Source of the DNA: Faucicola sp902506215
Lineage (GTDB): Bacteria > Pseudomonadota > Gammaproteobacteria > Pseudomonadales > Moraxellaceae
NCBI GenBank assembly: GCA_016888885.1
Contig: CP069437.1
Coordinates: forward strand, 372,001-436,000
Length of the DNA stretch: 64,000 bases
Reading direction: 5' to 3'
Part shown: piece after piece, positions 27,315 through 35,866 of the stretch
Numbering within the stretch: the stretch's first letter is position 1
Layout of the letters: each line of letters starts with the position of its first letter
Program-made: the position numbers and the translations under genes
Notes under the pieces: model-generated
The model's input: the letters and a program-made list of their open reading frames with translations, nothing else
What the model was told of the DNA's origin: nothing
Databases searched by the model: none

Positions 27315-29294
27315 ATGAAAACAAACACGACTGAGCCAACCGCTATAATTGAAGAAACTGCCAAATTAACCCAATTAGCCAATTTTATTCAATACCGCAA
27401 GCAGCAAAAATCACAGCTAACTAAAACAGAAGCCATTAACAATAGCCTAAGCAAAAAAAATCAAGATAAAAAATCAAATCCCAAAGAAAAACCAAAAATC
27501 TTGCAAATTTTTGACCAAATCAATGAACAACTATCAGAAGGTCATACCGTGTATGAAATGACGGTCAACAATGAGGAAGAAAAATCACTCATTGCAGAGT
27601 TGACGGACGATAACTGGGCAAGGGTAATAGGGGTGAAGGAGGATGAGTTATACAACCATGACACCAATGCACCTATCATTCTTCAAAAACTCGCCCAAAC
27701 AGTTGATGGAGTTGGTGAAACGCAAGTTAGCTACATTGTTTGGCTGCATCGGCAATGGTATGCAGAACAATCGTTAGCCAAACAGTTGATGAAAATTGCC
27801 CATAGAAAAGTGGCGGCGTTTAGTGGTATATCTTCATCACAAGAGGTCGATAACGGTTTGTCGCCTAAACCCAATACGATGCAGCAGCTCGCCATAGAAA
27901 AATCAAGCCAACACGCACTGAGTATCATTATCGGTGGACCTGGCACGGGCAAAACTTTTACTGTGGCGAAGTTGGTAACCACGCTGCAAAAGGAGCACGA
28001 GCATAAAAGAAAACAGGACCCTAATTTACCACCTTTATCTATCACCTTGACTGCACCTACAGGGAAGGCAGCGCAGCGTATGCAAGAGTCATTACGAATA
28101 AGCTTGCAAAAAAGCCTGCAAAATGAAGAAATCACTTTGGACAATGCAAAAACCTTACATCGACTGTTGGGTATTGGTAGTGATGGCACACCACGCTATC
28201 ACGCCAAAAATCCGTTACCCGATGATTTGATTATTGTAGATGAAGCGTCCATGCTAGGGCTTGAGCTTGCCAGTCAGTTGGTTGATGCTATCAAACCCAC
28301 GGGTCGGCTGATTTTGTTGGGTGATGCAAACCAGCTGGCTGCGGTAGATGCGGGGTCGGTTCTATCAGATTTGTGCGCGGTGACGCGTTTGCAGCCTTAT
28401 ATCACGGAATTGACCGAGTCAAAACGCTTTGATTCAAATTCAGTTGTCGGTCAGTTTTCTCTCGCCATTCAGCAAAATTTGCCTGCACCTAAAAAAATAA
28501 AGTTAATCCAGCAATTATTACAACCCATTGATTTACAATCAATCAAGCCGTCTCAAAGTGAAAATCCATCAGACTTGGCTGATAAAACACAGCAAACAAA
28601 GCAGCAAATAGCCAATATTCCTTTTTACCCAATTGATGCGTCTTCGAGTTTGCCTGCTGTTTTTAACCAATTAGCGAAACCTTACCATCCATTTTTTGCG
28701 CTTATGCAGCAATGGTACAGCAAGCCCATTAATATTTTTGAAGCGGATAATCGAAAAGAATTGTTTGAGGTATTTGATAGGTATCGCATTCTGTGTGCAG
28801 GTCATCAAGGACAATTGGGCACCCAATCAATCAACCAAAAGATGAGCCTAGCTTTTACCGAGTTTTCCAAAATCACGCGAACCAAAGCTTATTTTTATCA
28901 CGGTTTACCGATTATCATCCAAAACAATGATTATCAGTTGGGGTTATTCAATGGCGATATTGCGATTTGTTTGTTGTACCAAGGTCAGCTATACGCGTGT
29001 TTTGCAGAAAAAGTGATACCTATTCAGCGATTAAGCCGTGAAAGTTGTGACTATGCGTATGCGATGACCATCCATAAATCACAAGGCTCAGAATTTCATA
29101 CGGTCGCCATTTGTATTGATAAAGCGCATACAAGGCTACTAAGCCAAGCGCTGATTTATACAGCGGTGACGCGCAGTAAATCCGCCTTATCCATATATAG
29201 CGCTAAAGAAAATTTTGAGTTAGCTGTGACGCAAAAAGCGGTGCGACAAACTGGCTTGCAACTACAATTTGATCATCTCAACAACACCCTATAA
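27315..29294 (+). CDS. recD: Exodeoxyribonuclease V subunit RecD
   Basis: The 5'-3' superfamily 1B helicase of RecBCD. Walker A IIGGPGTGKTFTV lies at about 205-217, followed by TAPTGKAAQRM, Walker B LIIVDEASMLGLELASQL, GDANQLAAVDAGSVLSDL, AMTIHKSQGSEF and YTAVTRSKSALSIYS. The 659-residue length is slightly above E. coli RecD (608) owing to a Lys-rich N-terminal insertion near residues 40-60 and a Gln-rich one near 425. It starts 30 bp after recB and ends the three-gene operon. Confidence 0.94.
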   Translation: MKTNTTEPTAIIEETAKLTQLANFIQYRKQQKSQLTKTEAINNSLSKKNQDKKSNPKEKPKILQIFDQINEQLSEGHTVYEMTVNNEEEKSLIAELTDDNWARVIGVKEDELYNHDTNAPIILQKLAQTVDGVGETQVSYIVWLHRQWYAEQSLAKQLMKIAHRKVAAFSGISSSQEVDNGLSPKPNTMQQLAIEKSSQHALSIIIGGPGTGKTFTVAKLVTTLQKEHEHKRKQDPNLPPLSITLTAPTGKAAQRMQESLRISLQKSLQNEEITLDNAKTLHRLLGIGSDGTPRYHAKNPLPDDLIIVDEASMLGLELASQLVDAIKPTGRLILLGDANQLAAVDAGSVLSDLCAVTRLQPYITELTESKRFDSNSVVGQFSLAIQQNLPAPKKIKLIQQLLQPIDLQSIKPSQSENPSDLADKTQQTKQQIANIPFYPIDASSSLPAVFNQLAKPYHPFFALMQQWYSKPINIFEADNRKELFEVFDRYRILCAGHQGQLGTQSINQKMSLAFTEFSKITRTKAYFYHGLPIIIQNNDYQLGLFNGDIAICLLYQGQLYACFAEKVIPIQRLSRESCDYAYAMTIHKSQGSEFHTVAICIDKAHTRLLSQALIYTAVTRSKSALSIYSAKENFELAVTQKAVRQTGLQLQFDHLNNTL

Positions 29295-29353
29295 AAGATA
29301 GGTCATAAATACAGACATCATAAAAAGATATATTCTAAAAAAATACGCCATAA

Positions 29354-29382
29354 AAAAAGGTATCCAACGATACCTTTTTATT
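29354..29382. terminator. Bidirectional terminator between recD and hpt
   Basis: Stem AAAAAGGTAT/ATACCTTTTT with a CCAACG loop serves two convergent genes. Confidence 0.85.
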
Positions 29383-29396
29383 TATGACAAGCAGTT

Positions 29397-29954
29397 TTAC
29401 ACATTTTTTAACGCATAAATCCCTGGCATATGGCGTAGATACCCGTGATAGTCCATACCGCAGCCATACACATAGCGATCTGCCACATCGAGACCGACAA
29501 AATCGACTTTAAACTCTTGCACTTTTCGGTCATGGAGTTTATTTAGTAGCACACAGGTGCGGATAGATTTTGGATTTTCTTTTGCCAGCTCGTCCACCAC
29601 CGCTTTTAGGGTAATGCCTTCATCAAAAATATCATCAATCAATAAAATATCTTCACCCGCCAAATCAATTTCAGGTTTGAATTTCCATTCAAGTTCATTG
29701 GTGCCTTGGTTGTTGCGATAGCGGGTAGCATGGATATAGTACATACGATGATAAAAAGTAAACTGGGTAAGCAGTTGACCTGCTGGAATCAACCCACCAT
29801 TCATCACCACCATCACAATGGGATTTTGACCTGCATAGTGCAGGTTGACACTGGCTGCCAAACGCTCGTAAGCACTACTCACTTCAAAGCTACTGATAAG
29901 ACATTCAGAATTGCGTAGCGCTTCTTCGATTTGCTGATTGCTAAGTTGATTCAT
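29397..29954 (-). CDS. hpt: Hypoxanthine-guanine phosphoribosyltransferase
   Basis: Salvages hypoxanthine and guanine using PRPP. The PRPP-binding signature is ILLIDDIFDEGITLKAV (about residues 100-116). VVMNGGLIPAGQLL near residue 50 is the PPi loop, and KVDFVGLDVADRYVYGCGMDYHGYLRHMPGIYAL the C-terminal base-binding hood. Length 185 is normal. Its upstream region (29955-30034) contains an AT-rich promoter candidate but no clear hexamers. Confidence 0.87.
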   Translation of the reverse strand: MNQLSNQQIEEALRNSECLISSFEVSSAYERLAASVNLHYAGQNPIVMVVMNGGLIPAGQLLTQFTFYHRMYYIHATRYRNNQGTNELEWKFKPEIDLAGEDILLIDDIFDEGITLKAVVDELAKENPKSIRTCVLLNKLHDRKVQEFKVDFVGLDVADRYVYGCGMDYHGYLRHMPGIYALKNV

Positions 29955-30034
29955 GGTGGACCTATTAATTTAAAAAAATAAGTGGGCTATTGTAACGCAG
30001 TTTTATCCAATTGAATAATAACGGTTAGCAATAC

Positions 30035-30706
30035 CTAATTGTTAAATATTAACGCTTGGTAATGTTTAGTAAAACGCTCAAGCGATTCTTGCGGCATTTG
30101 TGGGATTAAACGGCGTAGGGCAATGTCAATTACTTTTACGATGATGCCATCGGTCACTGGAATTGCTGCGCGTTTGAGCATGTTTAAATTGAGCGTTTTG
30201 GTAAAATCGACCAAAAAATGCTGCAAACAGGCTTTGGTCAACTCGCTAAATAACCGAATCAAATTTTGCTGCTCTTCAAGCCCGTTACCTGCTTGGACAT
30301 TTTCTATGGTAGCCAGTAAATTCTTTGCCAGCTCGTCAGTGAGTGGTACTGAAATACGACGTTCACCCGATTGGGTGTTTTTTAACACTTTTTGGTCAAA
30401 AAAATCAAAGCTGGGTAACACATCTTCATTTTTCGTAGGGCTTAATAGTGTGTTAATCAGTTTGTCGCTAGTTGCTTCAATGGTTTCTGCGGTTTTAATC
30501 AAATGCGATTTTCGTTCTGAATCATCGGGTAGCGATTCGATTAATTTAATCAGTAGCGCATCCATCAGCTCTTTACTGGTCAACTGGGTGATTTTATCGC
30601 GATAAACGTCATAACGTTCGCTGCTTTTGCTAGCAATCAGCTCATACGCCTTATCAATGGTAGCGCTCAATTCTACGGAAGGGGTAAACCCAAAATAATA
30701 GCTCAT
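30035..30706 (-). CDS. Conserved-looking protein of unknown function downstream of roxA
   Basis: A 223-residue, mostly helical soluble protein with no recognised domain, signal or membrane segment. It starts MSYYFGFTPSVELSATIDKAYELI, read from residue 1 to 24, and has a Leu/Asp/Glu-rich middle (residues 60-150). Its start lies 12 bp after the roxA stop, so the two are probably co-transcribed. No function is proposed. Confidence 0.7.
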   Translation of the reverse strand: MSYYFGFTPSVELSATIDKAYELIASKSSERYDVYRDKITQLTSKELMDALLIKLIESLPDDSERKSHLIKTAETIEATSDKLINTLLSPTKNEDVLPSFDFFDQKVLKNTQSGERRISVPLTDELAKNLLATIENVQAGNGLEEQQNLIRLFSELTKACLQHFLVDFTKTLNLNMLKRAAIPVTDGIIVKVIDIALRRLIPQMPQESLERFTKHYQALIFNN

Positions 30707-30718
30707 AATATTTTTTCG

Positions 30719-31906
30719 TTATCCAATGATGTCTTCAGGGTAATCAAGCACTACCCAGCCATTTTCTATCCAATCACAAATTATATCAGTTTCGACATCG
30801 GCTGCTTGCAAAATTTGCTCATCGATTGATTCGCCATTGGCGAGCCGAATGAGGAGTGATTGCGCGTTTGCTGGCATATCGTCCGCGTCAATGGCACAGC
30901 CATTGACATAAATTTTTATCTGAGTTTTTAAATCCGCTTGGGTTTGGGTAAAGATAATACGGCTAGACATGTCTTGTCTGATGACCGCACCCGCTGCTAA
31001 AGCGCTTTGTATCTCATCAATATCGGCATACGTGTCAGGAAGCATCAGTTCATATTGACGTTTGCTTACCGTTTCGCTAATCGCTTGAGTGATTATTTCA
31101 TCGCCAAGTTCAGAGTTTAGCAGCGCAATCAGCTGCGCTTTGATATCTTGAATGCTGGCTATCGACAGCTCGCCTGCAACGGCGGGGGGTTGGTTGATTT
31201 TGAGGGGAATGGCTAAATCATCAAAATGGGTAGCGACATCCGCCAAACTATCGAGCAGCTGTAATGGGGTAGGTCGCCTAAATCCAAAGGAAAAAGTCAA
31301 ACAATCCTCAGCTGCCACCCCGTAATGGGAGAGATTAGTCGGCACATACAGCACATCGCCTGGCTCAAGCACCTCATCAAATATCAGCTCGCCCATCTCA
31401 TTCATCAAACGAATCGGTTGACCTGCTTCAAATTGGGTGGTTTGGTCGCAATACTTGCCCAATTGCCAATGGCGTTTGCCGTAGCCTTGTGCCAAAAAGA
31501 CATCGTAATTGTCATAATGCTTGCCAACGCTGCCACCTGAGGGCGCATACGACACCATGATGTCATCACGTTGCCACTGTGGAATAAAATCAAACGCATG
31601 CCATAGGTTGCCAAGCGCTGGCGACCATTGTTCCATATTTTGCACCACCACCGTCCAATGTTTTGGCAGTTTTTGAAAGTCTTTGGCGGTAAGAGGGCTG
31701 GTTTTAAGTGACCATTGCTGGTTATTTTCGCTGATGAGTCGGGCAGTGGCGTCCTCATCTTGGGCAAGTCCGATGATATCGTCTGGCTCAAACATACCAA
31801 CCAATTGCGGCAAGCCCTGCTTGATTAGCAGTGGTTTTTTTTGCCAGTACTCGCTCAAAAATTGTTCGGGGCTGATATCGCTAGGCAAACAAAAGTGCTG
31901 GGTCAT
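30719..31906 (-). CDS. roxA: Ribosomal protein L16 arginine hydroxylase (JmjC/cupin, RoxA/YcfD family)
   Basis: Fe(II)/2-oxoglutarate-dependent oxygenase that hydroxylates an arginine of ribosomal protein uL16 in E. coli. The metal-binding motif is HYDNYDVF (His and Asp, about residues 122-129), with the distal His in NLSHYGVAAEDCLTFSFGFRRPT. The N-terminal SPEQFLSEYWQKKPLLIKQGLP is the family hallmark, and the C-terminal winged-helix-like region ends in WIENGWVVLDYPEDIIG. Length 395 is close to YcfD (373). Confidence 0.88.
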   Translation of the reverse strand: MTQHFCLPSDISPEQFLSEYWQKKPLLIKQGLPQLVGMFEPDDIIGLAQDEDATARLISENNQQWSLKTSPLTAKDFQKLPKHWTVVVQNMEQWSPALGNLWHAFDFIPQWQRDDIMVSYAPSGGSVGKHYDNYDVFLAQGYGKRHWQLGKYCDQTTQFEAGQPIRLMNEMGELIFDEVLEPGDVLYVPTNLSHYGVAAEDCLTFSFGFRRPTPLQLLDSLADVATHFDDLAIPLKINQPPAVAGELSIASIQDIKAQLIALLNSELGDEIITQAISETVSKRQYELMLPDTYADIDEIQSALAAGAVIRQDMSSRIIFTQTQADLKTQIKIYVNGCAIDADDMPANAQSLLIRLANGESIDEQILQAADVETDIICDWIENGWVVLDYPEDIIG

Positions 31907-32166
31907 ATTTTTTCGTTCAGTGGGGATATGTAACGCGCATTATAGCAAAGGCAGTCTATCAAAACCCCATAATAAAATTTTTTTCACCAAAGTGTAAAAA
32001 AAAGCGTAAAAATATGAAACATATTGAACTGGAAAGTTTCATATTTTTGGTTGTATTGGCTATAGCGCTCGTATATAGTCAATACTCACAAGGAAGTACT
32101 CACAGCAAAGTTAGACGAGCAATATTTGATTGACTCGTTGGTTATACCACAACAAAGGAATGTTCT

Positions 32167-33831
32167 ATGACAGCTATTTTAAATCAGCACGAAAACTACC
32201 TACAAGCAGACCAAGCTTATGGTTTTCCCTTGCTTATCAAAAATTTATTGTCTCGTGCCAAAGTGGTCTCTGGCGACAAAAAAATCCATTATGCCGACAA
32301 AACCAGCTACACCTATCATGAGTTTTTCAAACGTGTCAATCGCTTAGCCAATGTCTTAAAAGGCTTAAACCTACAAAAAGGCGATGTGGTTGCAGTCATG
32401 GATTGGGATACACACCGTTACTTGGAGTGTTATTTTGCCATTCCGATGTGTGGCTATATCTTGCAAACCGTCAATGTGCGTTTGTCAGAAGACAAAGTGC
32501 TATATACCATCAATCATGCCAAGCCAAAAGCACTACTGTTAAATTCAGAATTTTCACCGATGATCAAAAGCCATACCCAAGATGCGCCATCGGTCGAGCA
32601 TGTGATTTGGTTGGATGATAACAACACGCCAATGCCCCCATATGCCCAAGGCGAATACGAAGCCATGCTCGCACAAGCCAGCGATGAGTACGAGTTTGAA
32701 GATTTTGATGAAAACACCATTGCCACAACCTTCTATACCAGCGGTACAACCGGCAATCCCAAAGGCGTATTTTTTAGCCATCGTCAAATCGTCATGCATA
32801 CGCTCGTCGTCGCAATTGCCAATGCGCTCAATGTCGAAGGTCAAGGGCTGCGCTACTCAGATGTCTATATGCCAATGACGCCTATGTTTCATGTCCATGC
32901 TTGGGGGTTTCCTTTTGTCGCAACCATGCTCGGACTGGAGCAAATCTATCCGGGTCGCTATGTGCCTTCCACCATGGTTGACTTGGTAAAAAAACACAAT
33001 GTCACCACCACCCATGGCGTACCAACGATTTTGCAAATGCTACTGGGTGAAATCAACAAACGCCAAGAAAAATTCAACGGCTTAAAAATGGTCATCGGCG
33101 GCTCTAAGCTCAATCAAGGGCTTGCCAAAATGGCTGTAGCCAGCGGTATCGAAGTGTCTACGGGTTATGGCATGTCAGAGACTTGTCCGATTATCAGCAT
33201 TGTCAGCTTTGATGAAACATTCCAACACATGAGCGAAGAACAACAAATTGAGCATCGCTGCTTGTCAGGCTCGCCAGTGCCATTGGTCGATTTGCAAATC
33301 TGGCATAACGGTAAACGTATGCCAAACGATGGCACATCCACAGGCGAAATCGTGGTGCGTTCACCTTGGTTGACGCAGAGTTATTACAAAAATCAGGATG
33401 CAGGCAACGAGCTGTGGGAAGGCGGTTATCTGCACACCCAAGACATCGGTTGGATGGACGCAAAAGGCAATGTCAAAATCACCGACCGGCTAAAAGATGT
33501 CATCAAATCGGGAGGCGAATGGATATCTTCGCTTGAAATAGAAACCATCATGTCATTACACCCAAGCGTTGCCGACATTGCTGTGATTGCGATTCCTGAT
33601 GAGCGCTGGGGGGAGCGTCCGATGGCATTGATTGTGCTCAAACCCGATCATCAAGACACCAAAGCTGAAGACATCATCGCGATTGCGCAGCAAGCGTATG
33701 AGCGCGGTCATTTGCCAAAATATGGTATTCCGCAGGATGTGAAATTCATCGCTGAATTGCCAAAAACCAGCGTGGGTAAAATTGATAAAAAAGTCATCCG
33801 CGATCAATATGCCCAAGGGTTATTTGCTTAG
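32167..33831 (+). CDS. Fatty-acid--CoA ligase (AMP-binding, AlkK-like)
   Basis: Activates a medium- or long-chain carboxylic acid to its CoA thioester via an acyl-AMP. The ATP-binding P-loop is TTFYTSGTTGNPKGVFFSH (about residue 190). Then come TGYGMSETCPI, the adenylation motif GYLHTQDIGWMDAKGNVKITDRLKDVIKSGGEWIS (read across residues 418-452) and the C-terminal catalytic Lys in KTSVGKIDKKVIR. Length 554 is usual. Similarity to AlkK-type ligases is my judgement; chain-length preference cannot be read from sequence. It stands alone, with a terminator after it. Confidence 0.88.
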   Translation: MTAILNQHENYLQADQAYGFPLLIKNLLSRAKVVSGDKKIHYADKTSYTYHEFFKRVNRLANVLKGLNLQKGDVVAVMDWDTHRYLECYFAIPMCGYILQTVNVRLSEDKVLYTINHAKPKALLLNSEFSPMIKSHTQDAPSVEHVIWLDDNNTPMPPYAQGEYEAMLAQASDEYEFEDFDENTIATTFYTSGTTGNPKGVFFSHRQIVMHTLVVAIANALNVEGQGLRYSDVYMPMTPMFHVHAWGFPFVATMLGLEQIYPGRYVPSTMVDLVKKHNVTTTHGVPTILQMLLGEINKRQEKFNGLKMVIGGSKLNQGLAKMAVASGIEVSTGYGMSETCPIISIVSFDETFQHMSEEQQIEHRCLSGSPVPLVDLQIWHNGKRMPNDGTSTGEIVVRSPWLTQSYYKNQDAGNELWEGGYLHTQDIGWMDAKGNVKITDRLKDVIKSGGEWISSLEIETIMSLHPSVADIAVIAIPDERWGERPMALIVLKPDHQDTKAEDIIAIAQQAYERGHLPKYGIPQDVKFIAELPKTSVGKIDKKVIRDQYAQGLFA

Positions 33832-33866
33832 ACTGTTACTTAATCACGATAAAGTAAAAAAGAAAG

Positions 33867-33897
33867 TAAAAAAGGTAGAATTTTTTCTACCTTTTTT
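33867..33897. terminator. Bidirectional terminator between acyl-CoA ligase and FAD oxidoreductase genes
   Basis: Stem AAAAAGGTAGAA/TTCTACCTTTTT with a TTTT loop. Confidence 0.85.
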
Positions 33898-33930
33898 ATC
33901 ACCCAAGCAATCAAATAATCAAGCAATCTA

Positions 33931-35376
33931 TCAAACCATTAACCGCTGATTGACCTTTGCCATCGGTAATGGGTAATGTCGGGCTTTGGCAATATCACGT
34001 GCGACTATATCGACCTCATTGACATCAATTTTGTGCCAGTTGGGACGCTTGCAAGCAGATTTCTCTATCAAATTAGCGTCAACTAGCGCATTCATGACTT
34101 TATCCGCCACATCTAGGGTAGAATTGGCTTTCACATTTTCTGCCACCGCATAACGCAGCTTGGCAAACACCTGCAAATCTGCGACGCGCACGGTAATATC
34201 ATCACTCGGTACTTGCTGCCCACCATATAACGCATTATCTCCCGCTTGTGCAGTTCGAAAACTTGGCACAAATTCGCTGACATAATCTATGGCGTTTTGG
34301 GTGCGCTGTTTTAGTGCGTTTGGCTCCCAGCCGTTTTCAATATAATTTAGATATTGTGGATTAATGGGCGGTTGGCTGCTTTGGTGTGTAGCTTTGGTCA
34401 ACCCATCATTAAATAAGGTAATGTTTTCAGTCATGCCATGCAGCTGAAAAAACCCATCAGGATAAGGGGTGAACTGCGCCATGCCATTGGGCGTGCCACG
34501 CTCGCCATGAAAAATAATCTCAGGCAAACGCCCGTTATAATCACGCCATTCACTGATATAAGAAGCTTTAAATTCTACCATGCGCTTGATATGCACGCCT
34601 GCTTTGTCATCAATAATACCGGTTCTAAACCCGCAAGCATTGACCACAAAATCAGCATAGATACGCTGAAGCTTGCCATGCTCATCGGTAAAAGACACTT
34701 GCCAGCCATCGCTATGACGTTTTAAATCATCAACTTGGGCATTTAGATGTACCTTCGCGCGTTGCAAGCGCTGCAATTGTAAAAAAGCACTGGCAGAGAG
34801 TCTAAAAATATTCCAGCCGAATTCTTGCACCGCAATGATGGGATATTGCAGTTTTTCCAAATCCATCACTTTAAGAGCCGCCACAACCCACTCATCCGTG
34901 GTGCTTGGAATGTCTTTAGCTTCTAATTGAATCAGTTGTTGAATTTGCTGCTTGTCATATACTCGGTAATAATCTTCGACATTGCCTAACACTTGGTTGC
35001 TAGGGTCAGCATCAACCAATGATTGATAGTAAGCCGTTAACATATCAAGACGTGGCAGTAAGTCAGTGGCGGTATTGTTATCGCGTTTTGGCACCGTGAT
35101 GAGAGTGGGGCGTACATCAATACTCTCTGGATACAACTTGGCAATATCAATACATTGGCGCATCAACATGCGGCAATCTTCATCACTGATTTCGCGGTAC
35201 AAATTGCCACCTGCATGCAGATGACACATGGGCGGGGCGTTGATAAGGCTAGCATTTTTTTCAATCAAATGCACATGAATGCCTGCCATCGCCAGCCGTA
35301 TAGCAATCGTAGAACCTGCTGAACCACCGCCAATAACTGCTACGGTCGGTGATTGCGTACTTGAATTAACGTACAT
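33931..35376 (-). CDS. FAD-dependent oxidoreductase
   Basis: The N-terminal Rossmann motif VAVIGGGSAGSTIAIRLA (about residues 13-30), followed by VHLIEKN, identifies an FAD-binding protein of the DAO-like or halogenase-like superfamily. Further support is DFVVNACGFRTGIIDDKAG near residue 245. The substrate is not evident. The rest (MCHLHAGGNLYREISDEDCRML) suggests a conserved but uncharacterised family of Moraxellaceae. It is the last host gene before the dif site, about 295 bp away; that gap holds no recognised gene. Confidence 0.78.
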   Translation of the reverse strand: MYVNSSTQSPTVAVIGGGSAGSTIAIRLAMAGIHVHLIEKNASLINAPPMCHLHAGGNLYREISDEDCRMLMRQCIDIAKLYPESIDVRPTLITVPKRDNNTATDLLPRLDMLTAYYQSLVDADPSNQVLGNVEDYYRVYDKQQIQQLIQLEAKDIPSTTDEWVVAALKVMDLEKLQYPIIAVQEFGWNIFRLSASAFLQLQRLQRAKVHLNAQVDDLKRHSDGWQVSFTDEHGKLQRIYADFVVNACGFRTGIIDDKAGVHIKRMVEFKASYISEWRDYNGRLPEIIFHGERGTPNGMAQFTPYPDGFFQLHGMTENITLFNDGLTKATHQSSQPPINPQYLNYIENGWEPNALKQRTQNAIDYVSEFVPSFRTAQAGDNALYGGQQVPSDDITVRVADLQVFAKLRYAVAENVKANSTLDVADKVMNALVDANLIEKSACKRPNWHKIDVNEVDIVARDIAKARHYPLPMAKVNQRLMV

Positions 35377-35670
35377 AATTTTGCCCTTATGCGTTGCCCA
35401 AAGTGAAGAAATAAATTGTAGCGGAAAATAATCTAGTTACTGTGACATTTATGCAGTAATTGTCGCTTTTGTTGTTAATGAATTTTACCTCATAGTATAT
35501 TAGTGCGAGTCGCTGATTATTAAAAAGCTCAACCATTTATTAGCCCGCAAAGGCTATATTAAAAACAGATACGTCAAAAAAGGCATGCTTATTTTTTATA
35601 ATAAATACAGTCGCTGCCAAAACAGTTTAAAGTGGTAACATATCCAACGAAAGCGAGTTAGCCATATATT

Positions 35671-35698
35671 ATTTAACATAATATACATTATGCGAAAT
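35671..35698 (-). other. Chromosomal dif site (XerCD dimer-resolution site), left edge of prophage array
   Basis: Read on the minus strand, the XerC arm is ATTTCGCATAA, the 6-bp centre TGTATA and the XerD arm TTATGTTAAAT. The centre and XerD arm are identical to E. coli dif, and the XerC arm differs at three outer positions. The phage begins right after the XerC arm. Joining the left flank to the right chromosomal flank (56673 on) restores a continuous dif region. dif lies at the replication terminus, so this window is probably terminus DNA. Confidence 0.9.
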
Positions 35699-35770
35699 AA
35701 GATACTATGAAAATAAATTAGTTTTATTGCAAAGATTTTTTATTCTTTCTTATTGAATTTTTTCTAAATA

Positions 35771-35866
35771 TCCCGAATTCGGGACACAGGCACACCATTA
35801 GATAAGGTGTGCCTAACCAACCGCAATTAATCCGTCACGCCCGAAGTCGTGCCGTCATAATTGCGG
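35771..35866. other. Cluster of three hairpins in phage intergenic region, candidate replication origin/packaging signal (copy 1)
   Basis: Three adjacent dyads: the perfect palindrome TCCCGAATTCGGGA (35771-35784); AGGCACACC/GGTGTGCCT with loop ATTAGATAA (35788-35814); and CCGCAATTA/TAATTGCGG (35821-35829 with 35858-35866) enclosing a smaller CACG/CGTG hairpin. The last overlaps the zot stop codon. None has a T tract on either strand. In filamentous phages such clustered hairpins after the last gene hold the plus origin, minus origin and packaging signal. Which hairpin does what is not known. Confidence 0.55.
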
